Counted from the first letter of the stretch, positions 42,469-51,554 are shown. The stretch is DNA of 62,062 nucleotides from Xanthomarina sp035306705 (GCF_035306705.1 NZ_DATGNO010000167.1:1-62062), one strand, 5' to 3'. Program-made: numbers and translations. The notes: generated by a model not told the origin, from the letters alone.

Positions 42469-43071
42469 ATGATGGATTTGTTTTCTTCAGAAAAAGCTGA
42501 ATTTAATCTACCACAAGCAGAACTTATATATATTTCGCAGTTGTATAAGCAAAGTGAAGCAGATACACTTTTTAAAGATTTATTAGAACAAGTTTTATGG
42601 CAAGAGGACGACATTACCATTTTCGGAAAAACCCATAAACAACCCAGATTAACAGCTTTATATGCTGAAAACAACTCGCCTTACTCCTATTCCGGAATTA
42701 CTATGAAACCACATCCTTTCAATAATTTACTTCTAGAAATAAAAAATAAAGTTGAATTAATTTCAAAACATAAATTTAATTCGGTACTTCTAAATTTATA
42801 TAGAGATGGCAACGACAGCAATGGTTGGCATGCAGACAACGAAAAAGAATTAGGCCTAAATCCTGTAATTGCTTCTTTAAGTTTTGGAGCTAAGCGCGTA
42901 TTTAAATTTAAACACAGAATTTTAAAACAGGAAACCCATAAAATAGCATTGGAACACGGAAGTTTACTAATTATGAAAGGCGAAATGCAACATTACTGGC
43001 TACATCAAATTCCTAAAACCAAGAAAGCCATTGGACAACGAATTAACCTAACTTTTCGGTTTATTGCATAA
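42469..43071 (+). CDS. AlkB-like Fe(II)/2-oxoglutarate dioxygenase
   Basis: The 200-residue protein has the AlkB ligands: H121 and D123 in WHADNEKEL, H179 in YWLHQIPK, and R191 and R197 in GQRINLTFRF for 2-oxoglutarate binding, with the NLYRDGNDSNGW loop just before. AlkB enzymes remove alkyl groups from DNA or RNA bases by oxidation. The length and motif spacing fit the ALKBH2-like bacterial group. A strong hairpin follows the gene. Confidence 0.93.
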   Translation: MMDLFSSEKAEFNLPQAELIYISQLYKQSEADTLFKDLLEQVLWQEDDITIFGKTHKQPRLTALYAENNSPYSYSGITMKPHPFNNLLLEIKNKVELISKHKFNSVLLNLYRDGNDSNGWHADNEKELGLNPVIASLSFGAKRVFKFKHRILKQETHKIALEHGSLLIMKGEMQHYWLHQIPKTKKAIGQRINLTFRFIA

Positions 43072-43074
43072 AAA

Positions 43075-43100
43075 AAACCGAGGTCCCTCAACCTCGGTTT
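43075..43100. terminator. Terminator after the AlkB-like gene
   Basis: AAACCGAGGT and ACCTCGGTTT form a perfect 10-bp stem with loop CCCTCA, directly after the stop codon. The T-run is weak on the + strand and strong on the reverse strand, so it may work in both directions. Confidence 0.75.
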
Positions 43101-43441
43101 AATTTGATTTGCATCTTTATTATGTAGTTAGATTTAGGGTCTCTAGTATCAACAACATAATGCAAACATTAATTAATTAATCCATTGAACTAAAAAGTAA
43201 TATTTTAGTACATATCAAATGTAAATTAATATTTAAATATTACCGTTTAAAAGCTATTATTTTCGATGAAATACATTTAATTTTAACATTTACAGACAAA
43301 ATACATTATAAATCCGACCAAGTACATGCTGTTTTTTATACTTTTCAATAAAAGATTATGAATTTGTCAGATAATTTTAAACTAATTTTACGTTATAGAA
43401 GTCTAATTAATTAACTCGTTGATTTTAATACCTAAGTACCC
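43101..43441. other. AT-rich gap before the first alpha/beta-hydrolase
   Basis: About 340 nt with no reading frame, no promoter of the TTTG-N19-TAnnTTTG type and no inverted repeat of note. Confidence 0.5.
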
Positions 43442-44368
43442 ATGAAACTAAAGTATCTTTCTCTTTTAATTCTTTTTAGTTCAAATTTTCTTATTTCCCA
43501 AGAAACCAATTTCACTTCGGAAGATATTTCCATCAATCAGTTTGTAGATGGCATCTTATTAACGCCTACGGAAACTAAAAACTCCTCGTTAGCCATTATT
43601 ATAGGAGATTCTGGTCCGACGGATAGAAACGGAAATCAGAATTTCCAAAAAAATAACATTTTAAAAAAACTGGCTGAAGACTTATCTAAAAATGGCATTG
43701 CCACATACAGATATGATAAACGCATAGTAAAACAAATAAGAAAAGGACGTGTAGATAAAAATATTCGATTTGATAATTTTGTTGAAGATGCTGAATCTAT
43801 TATCGCATATTTCACAAATAAAAAAACATTTAAAAACATTTATATTATTGGTCATGGACAAGGAAGTTTGGTTGGCATTTTAGCTTCAAAAGAAGATGTG
43901 ACTAAATTTATTTCCATTGGCGGTTCTGGAAAATCCATCGATAAAGTCATTTTGGATCAAATTGAACAAACGGTACCTGGATTATTGGACGAATCGGAAC
44001 TTGCTTTTAATATCTTAAGAAAAAACAAAACAACCATAAACTACCCTTCTGCTCTCGAATCTATTTTTAGCATGGAAAACCAGGCGTTTATGAGCAGTTG
44101 GATGCAATACCATCCGCAAGAACAAATTGCAGAACTTACCATTCCTACACTCATTATAAATGGGACTAAAGATTTACAAGTTCCTGTAGAAGAAGCTCAA
44201 CTCTTAAAAGATGCTTCAAAAAAAGGATCCTTATTACTTCTAGAGGACATGAACCATGTTATGTTTCCTATTGAAGGCGACGATCTAGAAAACTCCAAAT
44301 CTTATAACGAATCGTTTAGACATTTAAGTCCAGAGCTTGTTCCTGCCATCCTGGAATTCATAAAATAA
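43442..44368 (+). CDS. Secreted alpha/beta-hydrolase-fold protein, nucleophile missing
   Basis: The 308-residue protein has a signal peptide (1-19). The fold is clear: strand and oxyanion region IIIGDSGPTDRNGN, nucleophile elbow GHGQGS, D244 in NGTKDLQV and H272 in DMNHVMFP. In the elbow the serine expected at residue 139 is glycine, whereas the paralogue at 45667 has GHSQGS; the oxyanion HGSG of that paralogue is GDSG here. So this copy is probably not a normal serine hydrolase, unless S142 substitutes. The substrate is unknown. It lies upstream of the SPFH module but is separated by a terminator. Confidence 0.85.
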   Translation: MKLKYLSLLILFSSNFLISQETNFTSEDISINQFVDGILLTPTETKNSSLAIIIGDSGPTDRNGNQNFQKNNILKKLAEDLSKNGIATYRYDKRIVKQIRKGRVDKNIRFDNFVEDAESIIAYFTNKKTFKNIYIIGHGQGSLVGILASKEDVTKFISIGGSGKSIDKVILDQIEQTVPGLLDESELAFNILRKNKTTINYPSALESIFSMENQAFMSSWMQYHPQEQIAELTIPTLIINGTKDLQVPVEEAQLLKDASKKGSLLLLEDMNHVMFPIEGDDLENSKSYNESFRHLSPELVPAILEFIK

Positions 44369-44393
44369 ATTTATTCTCATAATTAACGTAAAA

Positions 44394-44426
44394 AAGAAAA
44401 GCATCCTAAAAAAGGATGCTTTTCTT
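44394..44426 (+). terminator. Terminator after the first alpha/beta-hydrolase
   Basis: AAGAAAAGCATCC and its perfect complement form a 13-bp stem with loop TAAAAAA, 25 nt after the stop codon. The U-tract is inside the stem's 3' arm. Confidence 0.78.
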
Positions 44427-44577
44427 AACTAACCAACCAAAAATATGAAATACTACCTTTTTTAAAAGTAACCACACTCTTTAAAAAGTTTTTTGTGTAG
44501 TATCAATTTACAAGACATAGTTCAATCTTCGTGCCAAACTCGATTTTGTGATTAAAATGTTTATATATATCTTTATG

Positions 44578-44603
44578 ATATCATTTCAATATCATTTCAA
44601 TAT
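44578..44603 (+). repeat. 11-bp tandem repeat upstream of the SPFH operon
   Basis: ATATCATTTCA is repeated twice head-to-tail, with a third partial copy (ATAT), ending 21 nt before the SPFH ATG. The 11-bp period is about one helical turn, which would place the units on the same face of the DNA. Confidence 0.7.
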
Positions 44604-44624
44604 AAACCAACTAAATTTAATCAC

Positions 44625-45485
44625 ATGAAAGAAGAAAAAGTTATCGTACCCGCCAATGGCTATGTCATGCTATTTGTATGTTTAATATTATTTATTGGAG
44701 GAATTGCTGCTATGGCGGCAACAAAAAGCCCTTGGTTTTTATTAGCAATAGCTACAGCCTTTATTATGGCCTTAGGCTTTATTATGGTACAGCCCAATAA
44801 CTCGAGGGTTCTACTGTTATTCGGTAAATATGTTGGCAGTATAAAAAAGAACGGCTTGTATTGGGCAAATCCCTTATATGCAAAAAAGAAAATTTCACTT
44901 CGCGCCAGTAATTTCGATAGCGAACGCTTAAAAGTAAACGACAAGCTTGGAAATCCGATTATGATTAGCACCATTCTAGTTTGGCGAGTTCAAAATACAT
45001 ATAAAGCAGCTTTCGACGTAGATAATTATGAGAATTTTGTACGTGTACAAACAGATGCCGCTGTTAGAAAACTAGCAAGCATGTATCCTTACGATAATTT
45101 TGCTGACGAAGGTCTTGCTGAAGACATTACACTTCGCTCTAGTGTAAATGAAGTAAGCGAAGCTTTGGAAAAAGAAATTGATGAGCGCTTATCGATTGCC
45201 GGAATTGAAGTTCTTGAAGCCAGAATTGGTTATTTGGCATATGCACAAGAGATTGCTAATGCCATGTTGAAACGTCAGCAAGCCACTGCCATTGTTGCAG
45301 CTAGACATAAAATTGTGGAAGGAGCTGTGAGCATGGTTGAAATGGCTCTAAACGAACTCAGCAGAAAACAAATTATTGATTTAGACGATGAACGAAAAGC
45401 GGCCATGGTAAGTAATCTAATGGTTATTTTATGCGGTGATAAAGATGCGTCTCCAATTGTGAATGCCGGAACCTTAAATCATTAA
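44625..45485 (+). CDS. SPFH (band 7/stomatin-like) domain membrane protein
   Basis: The 286-residue protein has two N-terminal membrane helices (about 9-27 and 29-50), then the SPFH domain (NSRVLLLFGKYVGSIKKNGLYWANPL, and ISTILVWRVQNTYKAAFDVDNYENFVRVQTDAAVRKLAS). SPFH proteins build ring or sheet-like scaffolds at membranes. It heads a run with a DUF4177 gene (4-nt gap), an alpha/beta-hydrolase and an Arc-like gene. Confidence 0.92.
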   Translation: MKEEKVIVPANGYVMLFVCLILFIGGIAAMAATKSPWFLLAIATAFIMALGFIMVQPNNSRVLLLFGKYVGSIKKNGLYWANPLYAKKKISLRASNFDSERLKVNDKLGNPIMISTILVWRVQNTYKAAFDVDNYENFVRVQTDAAVRKLASMYPYDNFADEGLAEDITLRSSVNEVSEALEKEIDERLSIAGIEVLEARIGYLAYAQEIANAMLKRQQATAIVAARHKIVEGAVSMVEMALNELSRKQIIDLDDERKAAMVSNLMVILCGDKDASPIVNAGTLNH

Positions 45486-45489
45486 AAAA

Positions 45490-45648
45490 ATGAAAGAATA
45501 TAAGGTCATCTCTTGGGAAATGAGATTAAGTAAAAATAATGAAAGGTTGGAAGAAACGCTCAATCAGCATGCTATGTCTGGTTGGAACGTCATTCATATT
45601 TCAGAGAATACGATGAGAATTGTATTTGAACGCCAGAAAAACAGATAA
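45490..45648 (+). CDS. DUF4177-like small protein
   Basis: A 52-residue frame reads MKEYKVISWEMRLSKNNERL, later LNQHAMSGWNVIHIS and FERQK. The pattern YKVI, a short helix, GWxVI and a final strand matches DUF4177. It starts 4 nt after the SPFH stop codon, so it is surely co-transcribed. The function is unknown. Confidence 0.78.
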   Translation: MKEYKVISWEMRLSKNNERLEETLNQHAMSGWNVIHISENTMRIVFERQKNR

Positions 45649-45666
45649 TAATCAAATGGATGATTT

Positions 45667-46605
45667 ATGAAACAAGTTTCATTATACCTCTTCTGCCTAC
45701 TTTTCAGTTTTATGGTGTTTTCACAAGAAAACATCATTTCAGAAGAAATTTTAATAATGAATGATAGCGTCAAGCTTCCTGGTACTTTAACTTACAATAA
45801 GGATTTAAAGAGTCAGTCATTGGCAATATTTATTCATGGTTCAGGAAATGTTGACAGAAATGGCAACCAAGCTGGAGTTAACATCAAAGCCAATTATATA
45901 AAAGAGCTAGCCGATAGTTTAAACGCTCGAGGAATTGCTTTTTATAGATACGACAAACGCTCTGCTACTGAAGAAAATTTGAGATTTATGATGAAAGATT
46001 TAAATTTTGATCGTTTTGTAGATGATGCCAATCTTGCTGTTAATAACTTTAAGGATGATAAGCGATTCTCGAGCATCACACTTATTGGACATAGTCAAGG
46101 CTCATTGGTTGCTATGTTGGCTGCTCAAAAAAATGTAGATAAATATGTTTCTTTGGCAGGGATTAGTGAAGATATGGGCAGCTTTATCATAAATAGTTAT
46201 AAGCAAGTAAGTCAAGAAATGTCCGATATGACTAAAGAACAAGTAAATGAACTTAAAGAAACTGGAACTATAGAAAATGTTGATCCAGCTTTAGCACATT
46301 TATTTAGCAAACCTAATCAACGATTCTTTATCACTTGGATGGCTTACAACCCTTCAGAAGAAATTATAAAATTAAATATGCCCGTTCTTATACTTAATGG
46401 TACCAAAGACCTTCAAGTAAAAGTAAAAGAGGCAGAGAAACTTCATGTAGCTAAACCGGATTCAGAATTGGTACTTATTGAAAATATGAATCATGTTTTA
46501 AAAGACATAGAAAAGGATGAAAACAATATGAAATCTTATTTCTCTCCTGATTATCCTTTATCTAGTAAACTAGTAAACACGATTGAAGCTTTTATAAAAA
46601 AATAA
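45667..46605 (+). CDS. Secreted alpha/beta-hydrolase
   Basis: The 312-residue protein has a signal peptide (1-19). The catalytic parts are complete: oxyanion HGSG (57-60), S143 in GHSQGS, an acid in NGTKDLQV and a histidine in NMNHVLKD. It is a clear paralogue of the protein at 43442-44368, sharing DRNGNQ, RYDKR and NGTKDLQV. It lies 18 nt after the DUF4177 gene and 1 nt before the Arc-like gene, so it belongs to the SPFH operon. The substrate is unknown. Confidence 0.9.
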   Translation: MKQVSLYLFCLLFSFMVFSQENIISEEILIMNDSVKLPGTLTYNKDLKSQSLAIFIHGSGNVDRNGNQAGVNIKANYIKELADSLNARGIAFYRYDKRSATEENLRFMMKDLNFDRFVDDANLAVNNFKDDKRFSSITLIGHSQGSLVAMLAAQKNVDKYVSLAGISEDMGSFIINSYKQVSQEMSDMTKEQVNELKETGTIENVDPALAHLFSKPNQRFFITWMAYNPSEEIIKLNMPVLILNGTKDLQVKVKEAEKLHVAKPDSELVLIENMNHVLKDIEKDENNMKSYFSPDYPLSSKLVNTIEAFIKK

Positions 46606-46606
46606 C

Positions 46607-46774
46607 ATGTCAAAAAAGAAAGCCTTTGCATTAAGAATTAATGAAGATATGCTCAAAGCCATTGAAAAATGGGCTTCAGACGAGTTTAGGAGCACCAATG
46701 GACAAATTGAGTGGCTTCTTACGCAACAACTCAAGGAACACAACAGAGAGCCTAAAAAAGCAGACAAAAAGTGA
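46607..46774 (+). CDS. Arc-like ribbon-helix-helix protein
   Basis: A 55-residue frame reads MSKKKAFALRINEDMLKAIE followed by KWASDEFRSTNGQIEWLLTQQL. The basic strand (KKKAFALRI), the helix and the FRSTNGQIEW turn match the Arc/MetJ ribbon-helix-helix fold. Flavobacteria carry this gene widely beside SPFH genes. It would bind DNA as a dimer of dimers and could regulate its own operon. The stop codon is part of the following terminator stem. Confidence 0.85.
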   Translation: MSKKKAFALRINEDMLKAIEKWASDEFRSTNGQIEWLLTQQLKEHNREPKKADKK

Positions 46775-46797
46775 TTTTTAAAAGTCACTTTTTTTTT
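46766..46797 (+). terminator. Terminator after the Arc-like gene
   Basis: AAAAAGTGA and TCACTTTTT pair across 10 nt, followed by more T residues. The 5' arm covers the last codons and the stop codon of the Arc-like gene. Confidence 0.85.
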
Positions 46798-46843
46798 ACC
46801 CATTAATTTTGGTACTTTGCAGCCCTAAAATAACCACACCTTA

Positions 46844-48109
46844 ATGGAAAACCAACCAGTATTTACTAACGACGCCATAGTTTTTGGCTTACTCATGCTA
46901 GCCTTAGGATTTGTGTTTTACACAGAATCCAAAAAAACCGGATTTTGGCCTGTATTCTATAAATACATTCCAGGCTTATTAATGTGCTATATGATTCCAG
47001 CCATTTTTAATTCTCTCAATCTTATATCTGCCGATGTTTCCCAAACCTATTTTATAGCAAGTCGTTATTTATTGCCTGCATCTTTGGTGTTATTAACTAT
47101 AAGTATCGATTTAAAAGCTGTTTTCAATTTAGGATGGAAAGCTTTAGTCATGTTTTTTACTGGAACCATTGGAATTGTAATTGGCGGACCAATTGCCATT
47201 CTTATAATTTCAAGTTTTTCACCAGAAACTGTTGGAGGCGCCGGATTTGATGCTACATGGAGAGGTCTTGCAACACTTGCAGGAAGTTGGATTGGCGGTG
47301 GTGCCAATCAAGCTGCAATGTTAGAAATCTACGAATTCAATCAAGAGCTATATGGGGGTATGGTTTTAGTGGATATTGTGGTTGCCAATATTTGGATGGC
47401 CGTTATATTGTTAGGAATTGGGAAGCGTAAAAAAATTGATGCTTGGTTAAAAGCAGACAATACAGCTATAGACGAGCTACAAGAGAAGGTTCAGAGTTTT
47501 AGTGATAAAACCGTACGAATTCCAACACTATCAGATTATATGGTTATTATAATGTTTGCATTCGTCGCCGTTGGTATAGCCCATTTTGGTGCAGATATAA
47601 TTTCAGTGTATTTAACCGACAATTTTGAGGCTGTTAGCAATCCTAAAAGTGCTTTATCATCCTTTGGAAGTAGTTTCTTTTGGTTAATTTCCATTGCCAC
47701 ATTTATTGGTATTTTATTATCTTTTACCAAAGCAAAGAATTACGAAGGTGCAGGTGCAAGTAAAATTGGAAGTGTGTTTATTTATATTTTAGTTGCAACT
47801 ATTGGAATGAAGATGGATCTAGGCAAAATCCTCGATAATCCAGGACTTATTCTAATTGGTTTGGTATGGATAGCTATCCACGCAGGGTTATTAATTCTTG
47901 TTGCAAAACTTATAAAAGCACCTTACTTTTTCCTTGCTGTTGGTAGTCAGGCCAATGTAGGAGGCGCTGCTTCTGCCCCTGTGGTAGCTGCGGCATTTCA
48001 TCCCTCGTTAGCAACCGTTGGAGCACTTTTAGCTGTCTTTGGTTACGTAGTTGGAACCTATGGAGCCATACTTTGTGCCGAGCTAATGAAAATAGCCGCA
48101 GGAGGTTAG
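46844..48109 (+). CDS. DUF819 family membrane protein
   Basis: The 421-residue protein has about 10-12 hydrophobic helices and the DUF819 features: GFVFYTESKKTGFWPVFYKYIPG, the loop GGAGFDATWRGLATLAGSWIGGGANQAAM, and near the end VGSQANVGGAASAPVVAAAFHPSLA. The two GG(G)AN/VGGA loops resemble the inverted repeats of ion or carboxylate transporters. The substrate is unknown. It starts 69 nt after the Arc-like gene and is separated from it by a terminator. Confidence 0.9.
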   Translation: MENQPVFTNDAIVFGLLMLALGFVFYTESKKTGFWPVFYKYIPGLLMCYMIPAIFNSLNLISADVSQTYFIASRYLLPASLVLLTISIDLKAVFNLGWKALVMFFTGTIGIVIGGPIAILIISSFSPETVGGAGFDATWRGLATLAGSWIGGGANQAAMLEIYEFNQELYGGMVLVDIVVANIWMAVILLGIGKRKKIDAWLKADNTAIDELQEKVQSFSDKTVRIPTLSDYMVIIMFAFVAVGIAHFGADIISVYLTDNFEAVSNPKSALSSFGSSFFWLISIATFIGILLSFTKAKNYEGAGASKIGSVFIYILVATIGMKMDLGKILDNPGLILIGLVWIAIHAGLLILVAKLIKAPYFFLAVGSQANVGGAASAPVVAAAFHPSLATVGALLAVFGYVVGTYGAILCAELMKIAAGG

Positions 48110-48160
48110 TATTTAATTAATAATTATATGATATTTGCGCTCCAAAATTCTAAAACCCCT

Positions 48161-48856
48161 ATGAAAAAACTATTTGTATTGCTAGCACTTCTTTTTATTG
48201 TTTCTTGTGGAAAAGATCCAGATTTAATAGTAAAAGGTCAGGTTAAAGGTTTAAAAAAAGGAACTGTTTATCTTGAAAAAGAAAATGATTCTGCTTTAGT
48301 GATTGTCGATTCACTCGTTTTGAATGGAGCTTCAGATTTTGAATTCAAAAGGGACTTAGAATCTCCTCAAGCTTTTTATTTGCGTTTAGATAAAAACAAT
48401 AGCAACGAAATCGAATCACGAATTATATTTTTTGCAGATAAAGGCGTTACAGAAATAAACACCACCTTAAAACACTTTGTTTCAGATGCTGTTATTACAG
48501 GTTCGGAACAACAAAAGCTTTTTGAGAATTACCAAAAAGTCATCAACAGATACAATGACAAAAAATTGGACCTGATTAAAGAAAATTTTGAGGCTAGGAT
48601 GGAAAAAGATTCTGCGAAGATCCTTTTATCAGAAAAAGCTTTGGTTAATTTGGTAAAAAGCAGATACTTATACACGGTTAATTTTGCAGTAACAAATAAG
48701 GATAGTGAACTTTCACCATATTTAGCATTGTCTGAGATTCCCGATGCGCAAACGAAATGGTTGGATACCATAAACAATTCGTTAACGCCTAAAGTGAAAG
48801 CCTCTATGTACGGAAAAGCCTTGGATGACTATCTCGTTCAGAGAAAATCATATTAA
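48161..48856 (+). CDS. DUF4369-domain lipoprotein
   Basis: From ATG 48161 the 231-residue protein has a lipoprotein signal (MKKLFVLLALLFIVSCGKDP) with the lipobox cysteine at residue 16. The DUF4369 domain follows: LIVKGQVKGLKKGTVYLEKEND, VIVDSLVLNGASDFEF and RIIFFADKGVTEINTTLKHF. The thioredoxin domain that is often fused to DUF4369 is absent. It would sit in the periplasm or on the outer membrane. A longer frame from 48128 adds no signal-like sequence. A strong terminator follows. Confidence 0.85.
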   Translation: MKKLFVLLALLFIVSCGKDPDLIVKGQVKGLKKGTVYLEKENDSALVIVDSLVLNGASDFEFKRDLESPQAFYLRLDKNNSNEIESRIIFFADKGVTEINTTLKHFVSDAVITGSEQQKLFENYQKVINRYNDKKLDLIKENFEARMEKDSAKILLSEKALVNLVKSRYLYTVNFAVTNKDSELSPYLALSEIPDAQTKWLDTINNSLTPKVKASMYGKALDDYLVQRKSY

Positions 48857-48868
48857 AATCTTACGATT

Positions 48869-48904
48869 AAAACGGAATTAACTTTTATTTAATTCCGTTT
48901 TTTT
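48869..48904 (+). terminator. Terminator after the DUF4369 lipoprotein
   Basis: AAAACGGAATTAA and TTAATTCCGTTTT form a perfect 13-bp stem with a 7-nt loop, followed by T residues. Confidence 0.9.
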
Positions 48905-48955
48905 ATACGCTTCACTTTACTAATGCGTTACTTTGTAAAGAGAGATTTCCTATAA

Positions 48956-51274
48956 ATGATTTTAAAAAACCAAATTCTTAAAAAATGGGCCAAACGCCTT
49001 GCTTATAGTTTTCTAATTTTAGCAATTCTATTGTTGGGCTTTTATGCTAGTATCTATTTTGGGCTTTGGGGAGAAATTCCTTCATCCAAAAAATTAGCAA
49101 ACTTAAAGCAAAGTCAAGCCACACAGGTATTAGATAGCAATAATGATCTTATAGGAAAATTTTACATTTACGACAGACAATCCATCACCTATACCGATTT
49201 TCCCCAACATTTAATAGATGCTTTGGTTGCTACCGAAGACACGAGGTTTTACGAACATAACGGCATAGACAACACGAGTTTACTGAGAGTGTTTTTTAAA
49301 ACTATTTTATTGTCGGACGCCTCTTCTGGTGGCGGAAGCACCATTACCCTACAATTGGCTAAAAACCTTTATGGAAGAGCAGATTATGGATTTTTAAGTG
49401 TTGTGGTCAACAAAATAAGAGAGAGCATTGTTGCCAGACGCATTGAAAATATTTACTCGAAAAAAGAAATTCTAACTTTATATCTGAACACCGTACCTTT
49501 TCCAGATAACACTTATGGAGTAGAAAGTGCCTCCAGAAAATTTTTCAACACAAAAACAAGATTTTTAAATCTGTCGCAGACCGCTACCCTTGTAGGTTCT
49601 TTAAAAGCGAATACGAGTTATAATCCAAGACTTTATCCCGAAAGATCGCAACAACGACGTGACCTGATTATTAATTTGATGAAAAACCAAGGGGCTGTTT
49701 CTCTACAAGAGGCTGAAAATGCCATCAAACAAAACATTGAATTAGATTATCAATATTACGCACCAAACCAAGGTCTAGCACCATATTTTAGAGCTCAAAT
49801 AAAAAAACAATTAGATTCGATTCTTCAACAAAAAAAGTATAAAAATCCTAATGGCGAAAGCTATAATATCCATCAAGATGGTCTAAAAATCTATACCACT
49901 TTAGATAATACCATACAACGCTATGCTGAGGAAGCCATGCAAGAACATATGGTCAAATTACAAGAGCATTATGAGAAAGCCTATGGACAAAACGCACCTT
50001 GGTTAAAAAGCAAACCGGCATTCATTGCTGCTAAAAAACGATTATGGAAATATAGAGAACTTAAAAAACAAGGATTAACAGATCAGGCTATTGAAGATTC
50101 CTTGAGCAAAACCCAGGAAACTAAATTGTTTTCTTGGAATGAACCTACAGTCGAACAGATTTCAACACTCGATAGTTTGGAGTATTATTCCAAGTTTCTT
50201 AATGCTGGATTTTTGGCATTAGACCCATCCAATGGTGCAATAAAAGCTTATGTTGGAGGAATTGATTACAGGTTTTTCCAATACGATCATGTCTCACAAA
50301 GTAAACGCCAAGTGGGTTCTACCTTTAAGCCAATTGTTTATACAGCTGCCTTGGAAAACGGTATAGAGCCCTGCTCGTACTTTTCTATCAAGGAAGTAAC
50401 TTATACGGATGTGAATAACTGGACACCAAAAAATTCTTCTGAAGTTGAAAATGAAGAGTTAAATTATTCCTTAGAATATGCTTTGAGTCGTTCGGTAAAC
50501 ACAATTACTGTAAAGGTTTTACAAGAAACAGGAGTTAATAAGGTTATCGACCAAGCTAAAGCTATGGGTATAAAAAGTCATATTGAAAAAGTGCCGTCTA
50601 TTGCTTTGGGAACTTCTAATTTGAGTTTAATCGAGCTAGCTTCCGCATATACCTCTTATGTAAACGAAAGCATCTCGTCCAAACCAATTTTTATTACTAG
50701 AATTGAAGATAAAAATGGAAATATAATTGCTTCTTATGAAGACTTAAATCCCATCAATCCTAAAAAAGAAAAAGCTTTCAGCGATGATACCAGACAAATT
50801 ATGCTAGAGTTTTTAAAAGAAACGGTTAATAATGGAACAGCCAGCAGATTGCGGTCCACCTATAATTTAAATAATGACATTGCAGGAAAAACAGGAACAA
50901 CGCAAGATAATAAAGACGGTTGGTTTGTTGGGATTACACCTAAACTAGTAACTGTAACTTGGGTTGGAAACGATAATCAGCAAATTGGTTTTAGCAATAC
51001 CAGTATTGGGCAAGGTGCAAATTCGGCATTACCCTTGTTTGCAAGGTTTTTACAAAAATTGAATGAGGATTCCGCCTATAAAAATATAACTCAGGCCTCT
51101 TTTGAAAAACCATCGGACCAAGTATTAAAAGCGATAGATTGCGAGCAGACTAAAAAAGATGGTTTCTTTAAACAACTATTTGGAAAGGACAAAACGGAGA
51201 AAAAATTCAAAAATAAAGAAAAGAAAAAGAAAGGAGTTTTTTCGTGGCTTAAAAAAAACAAGGATTCTGTTTAA
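48956..51274 (+). CDS. Class A penicillin-binding protein (PBP1A-type)
   Basis: The 772-residue protein has one N-terminal membrane helix (about 14-36). The glycosyltransferase 51 domain has E94 in ATEDTRFYEHNGID, GGGSTITLQLAKNLY and RRIENIYSKKEILTLYLN. The transpeptidase domain has S455 and K458 in GSTFKP, the SRSVNT motif and AGKTGTTQDNKDGWFVG. It polymerises and cross-links peptidoglycan. The C-terminus is very basic (KKFKNKEKKKKGVFSWLKKN). It is single and not in an obvious operon. Confidence 0.94.
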   Translation: MILKNQILKKWAKRLAYSFLILAILLLGFYASIYFGLWGEIPSSKKLANLKQSQATQVLDSNNDLIGKFYIYDRQSITYTDFPQHLIDALVATEDTRFYEHNGIDNTSLLRVFFKTILLSDASSGGGSTITLQLAKNLYGRADYGFLSVVVNKIRESIVARRIENIYSKKEILTLYLNTVPFPDNTYGVESASRKFFNTKTRFLNLSQTATLVGSLKANTSYNPRLYPERSQQRRDLIINLMKNQGAVSLQEAENAIKQNIELDYQYYAPNQGLAPYFRAQIKKQLDSILQQKKYKNPNGESYNIHQDGLKIYTTLDNTIQRYAEEAMQEHMVKLQEHYEKAYGQNAPWLKSKPAFIAAKKRLWKYRELKKQGLTDQAIEDSLSKTQETKLFSWNEPTVEQISTLDSLEYYSKFLNAGFLALDPSNGAIKAYVGGIDYRFFQYDHVSQSKRQVGSTFKPIVYTAALENGIEPCSYFSIKEVTYTDVNNWTPKNSSEVENEELNYSLEYALSRSVNTITVKVLQETGVNKVIDQAKAMGIKSHIEKVPSIALGTSNLSLIELASAYTSYVNESISSKPIFITRIEDKNGNIIASYEDLNPINPKKEKAFSDDTRQIMLEFLKETVNNGTASRLRSTYNLNNDIAGKTGTTQDNKDGWFVGITPKLVTVTWVGNDNQQIGFSNTSIGQGANSALPLFARFLQKLNEDSAYKNITQASFEKPSDQVLKAIDCEQTKKDGFFKQLFGKDKTEKKFKNKEKKKKGVFSWLKKNKDSV

Positions 51275-51381
51275 ATTTACAAACGTTTAAACGTATAATG
51301 AATTTTATTCCTGAGCCTTTACCTTTACAGAGATTTGTCTGTGTGAGCACAAAACATCCTTCTTGCTACTATTTATTCCAT

Positions 51382-51415
51382 AAAAAAACTCCAACACTTT
51401 TTAGTATTGGAGTTT
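51382..51415 (-). terminator. Terminator after tRNA-Thr
   Basis: AAACTCCAA and TTGGAGTTT pair, with a further ACT/AGT pair past one mismatch; on the reverse strand a seven-T run follows. It lies 9 nt beyond the tRNA 3' end. Confidence 0.85.
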
Positions 51416-51423
51416 AAAATTTG

Positions 51424-51497
51424 AGCCGATAGAGGGACTCGAACCCACGACCTGCTGATTACAAATCAGCTGCTCTAGCCAGCTGAGCTACATCGGC
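51424..51497 (-). tRNA. tRNA-Thr (anticodon TGT)
   Basis: The reverse strand folds as a cloverleaf: acceptor stem GCCGATG with TATCGGC, D arm AGCTCAGCTGGCTAGAGC, anticodon arm CTGAT-TTGTAA-TCAG with anticodon TGT, and T arm GTGGGTTCGAGTCCC. CCA is not encoded. A consensus promoter lies just upstream. Confidence 0.96.
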
Positions 51498-51508
51498 GAA
51501 ACAGGATG

Positions 51509-51539
51509 CAAATATAATCGGGATTATACAATTTGCAAA
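51509..51539 (-). promoter_or_regulatory. Bacteroidota promoter for tRNA-Thr
   Basis: On the reverse strand TTTG (51539-51536) precedes TATATTTG (51516-51509) with exactly 19 nt between, matching the consensus. The -7 element ends 11 nt before the tRNA 5' end. Confidence 0.82.
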
Positions 51540-51554
51540 TGTTTTTCAATATTT

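Noticed and set aside
43075..51415. Regularly spaced hairpins as a CRISPR-like or repeat array
   Set aside because: Each hairpin has a different sequence and follows a gene; they are ordinary terminators. No direct repeats with spacers are present in the window.
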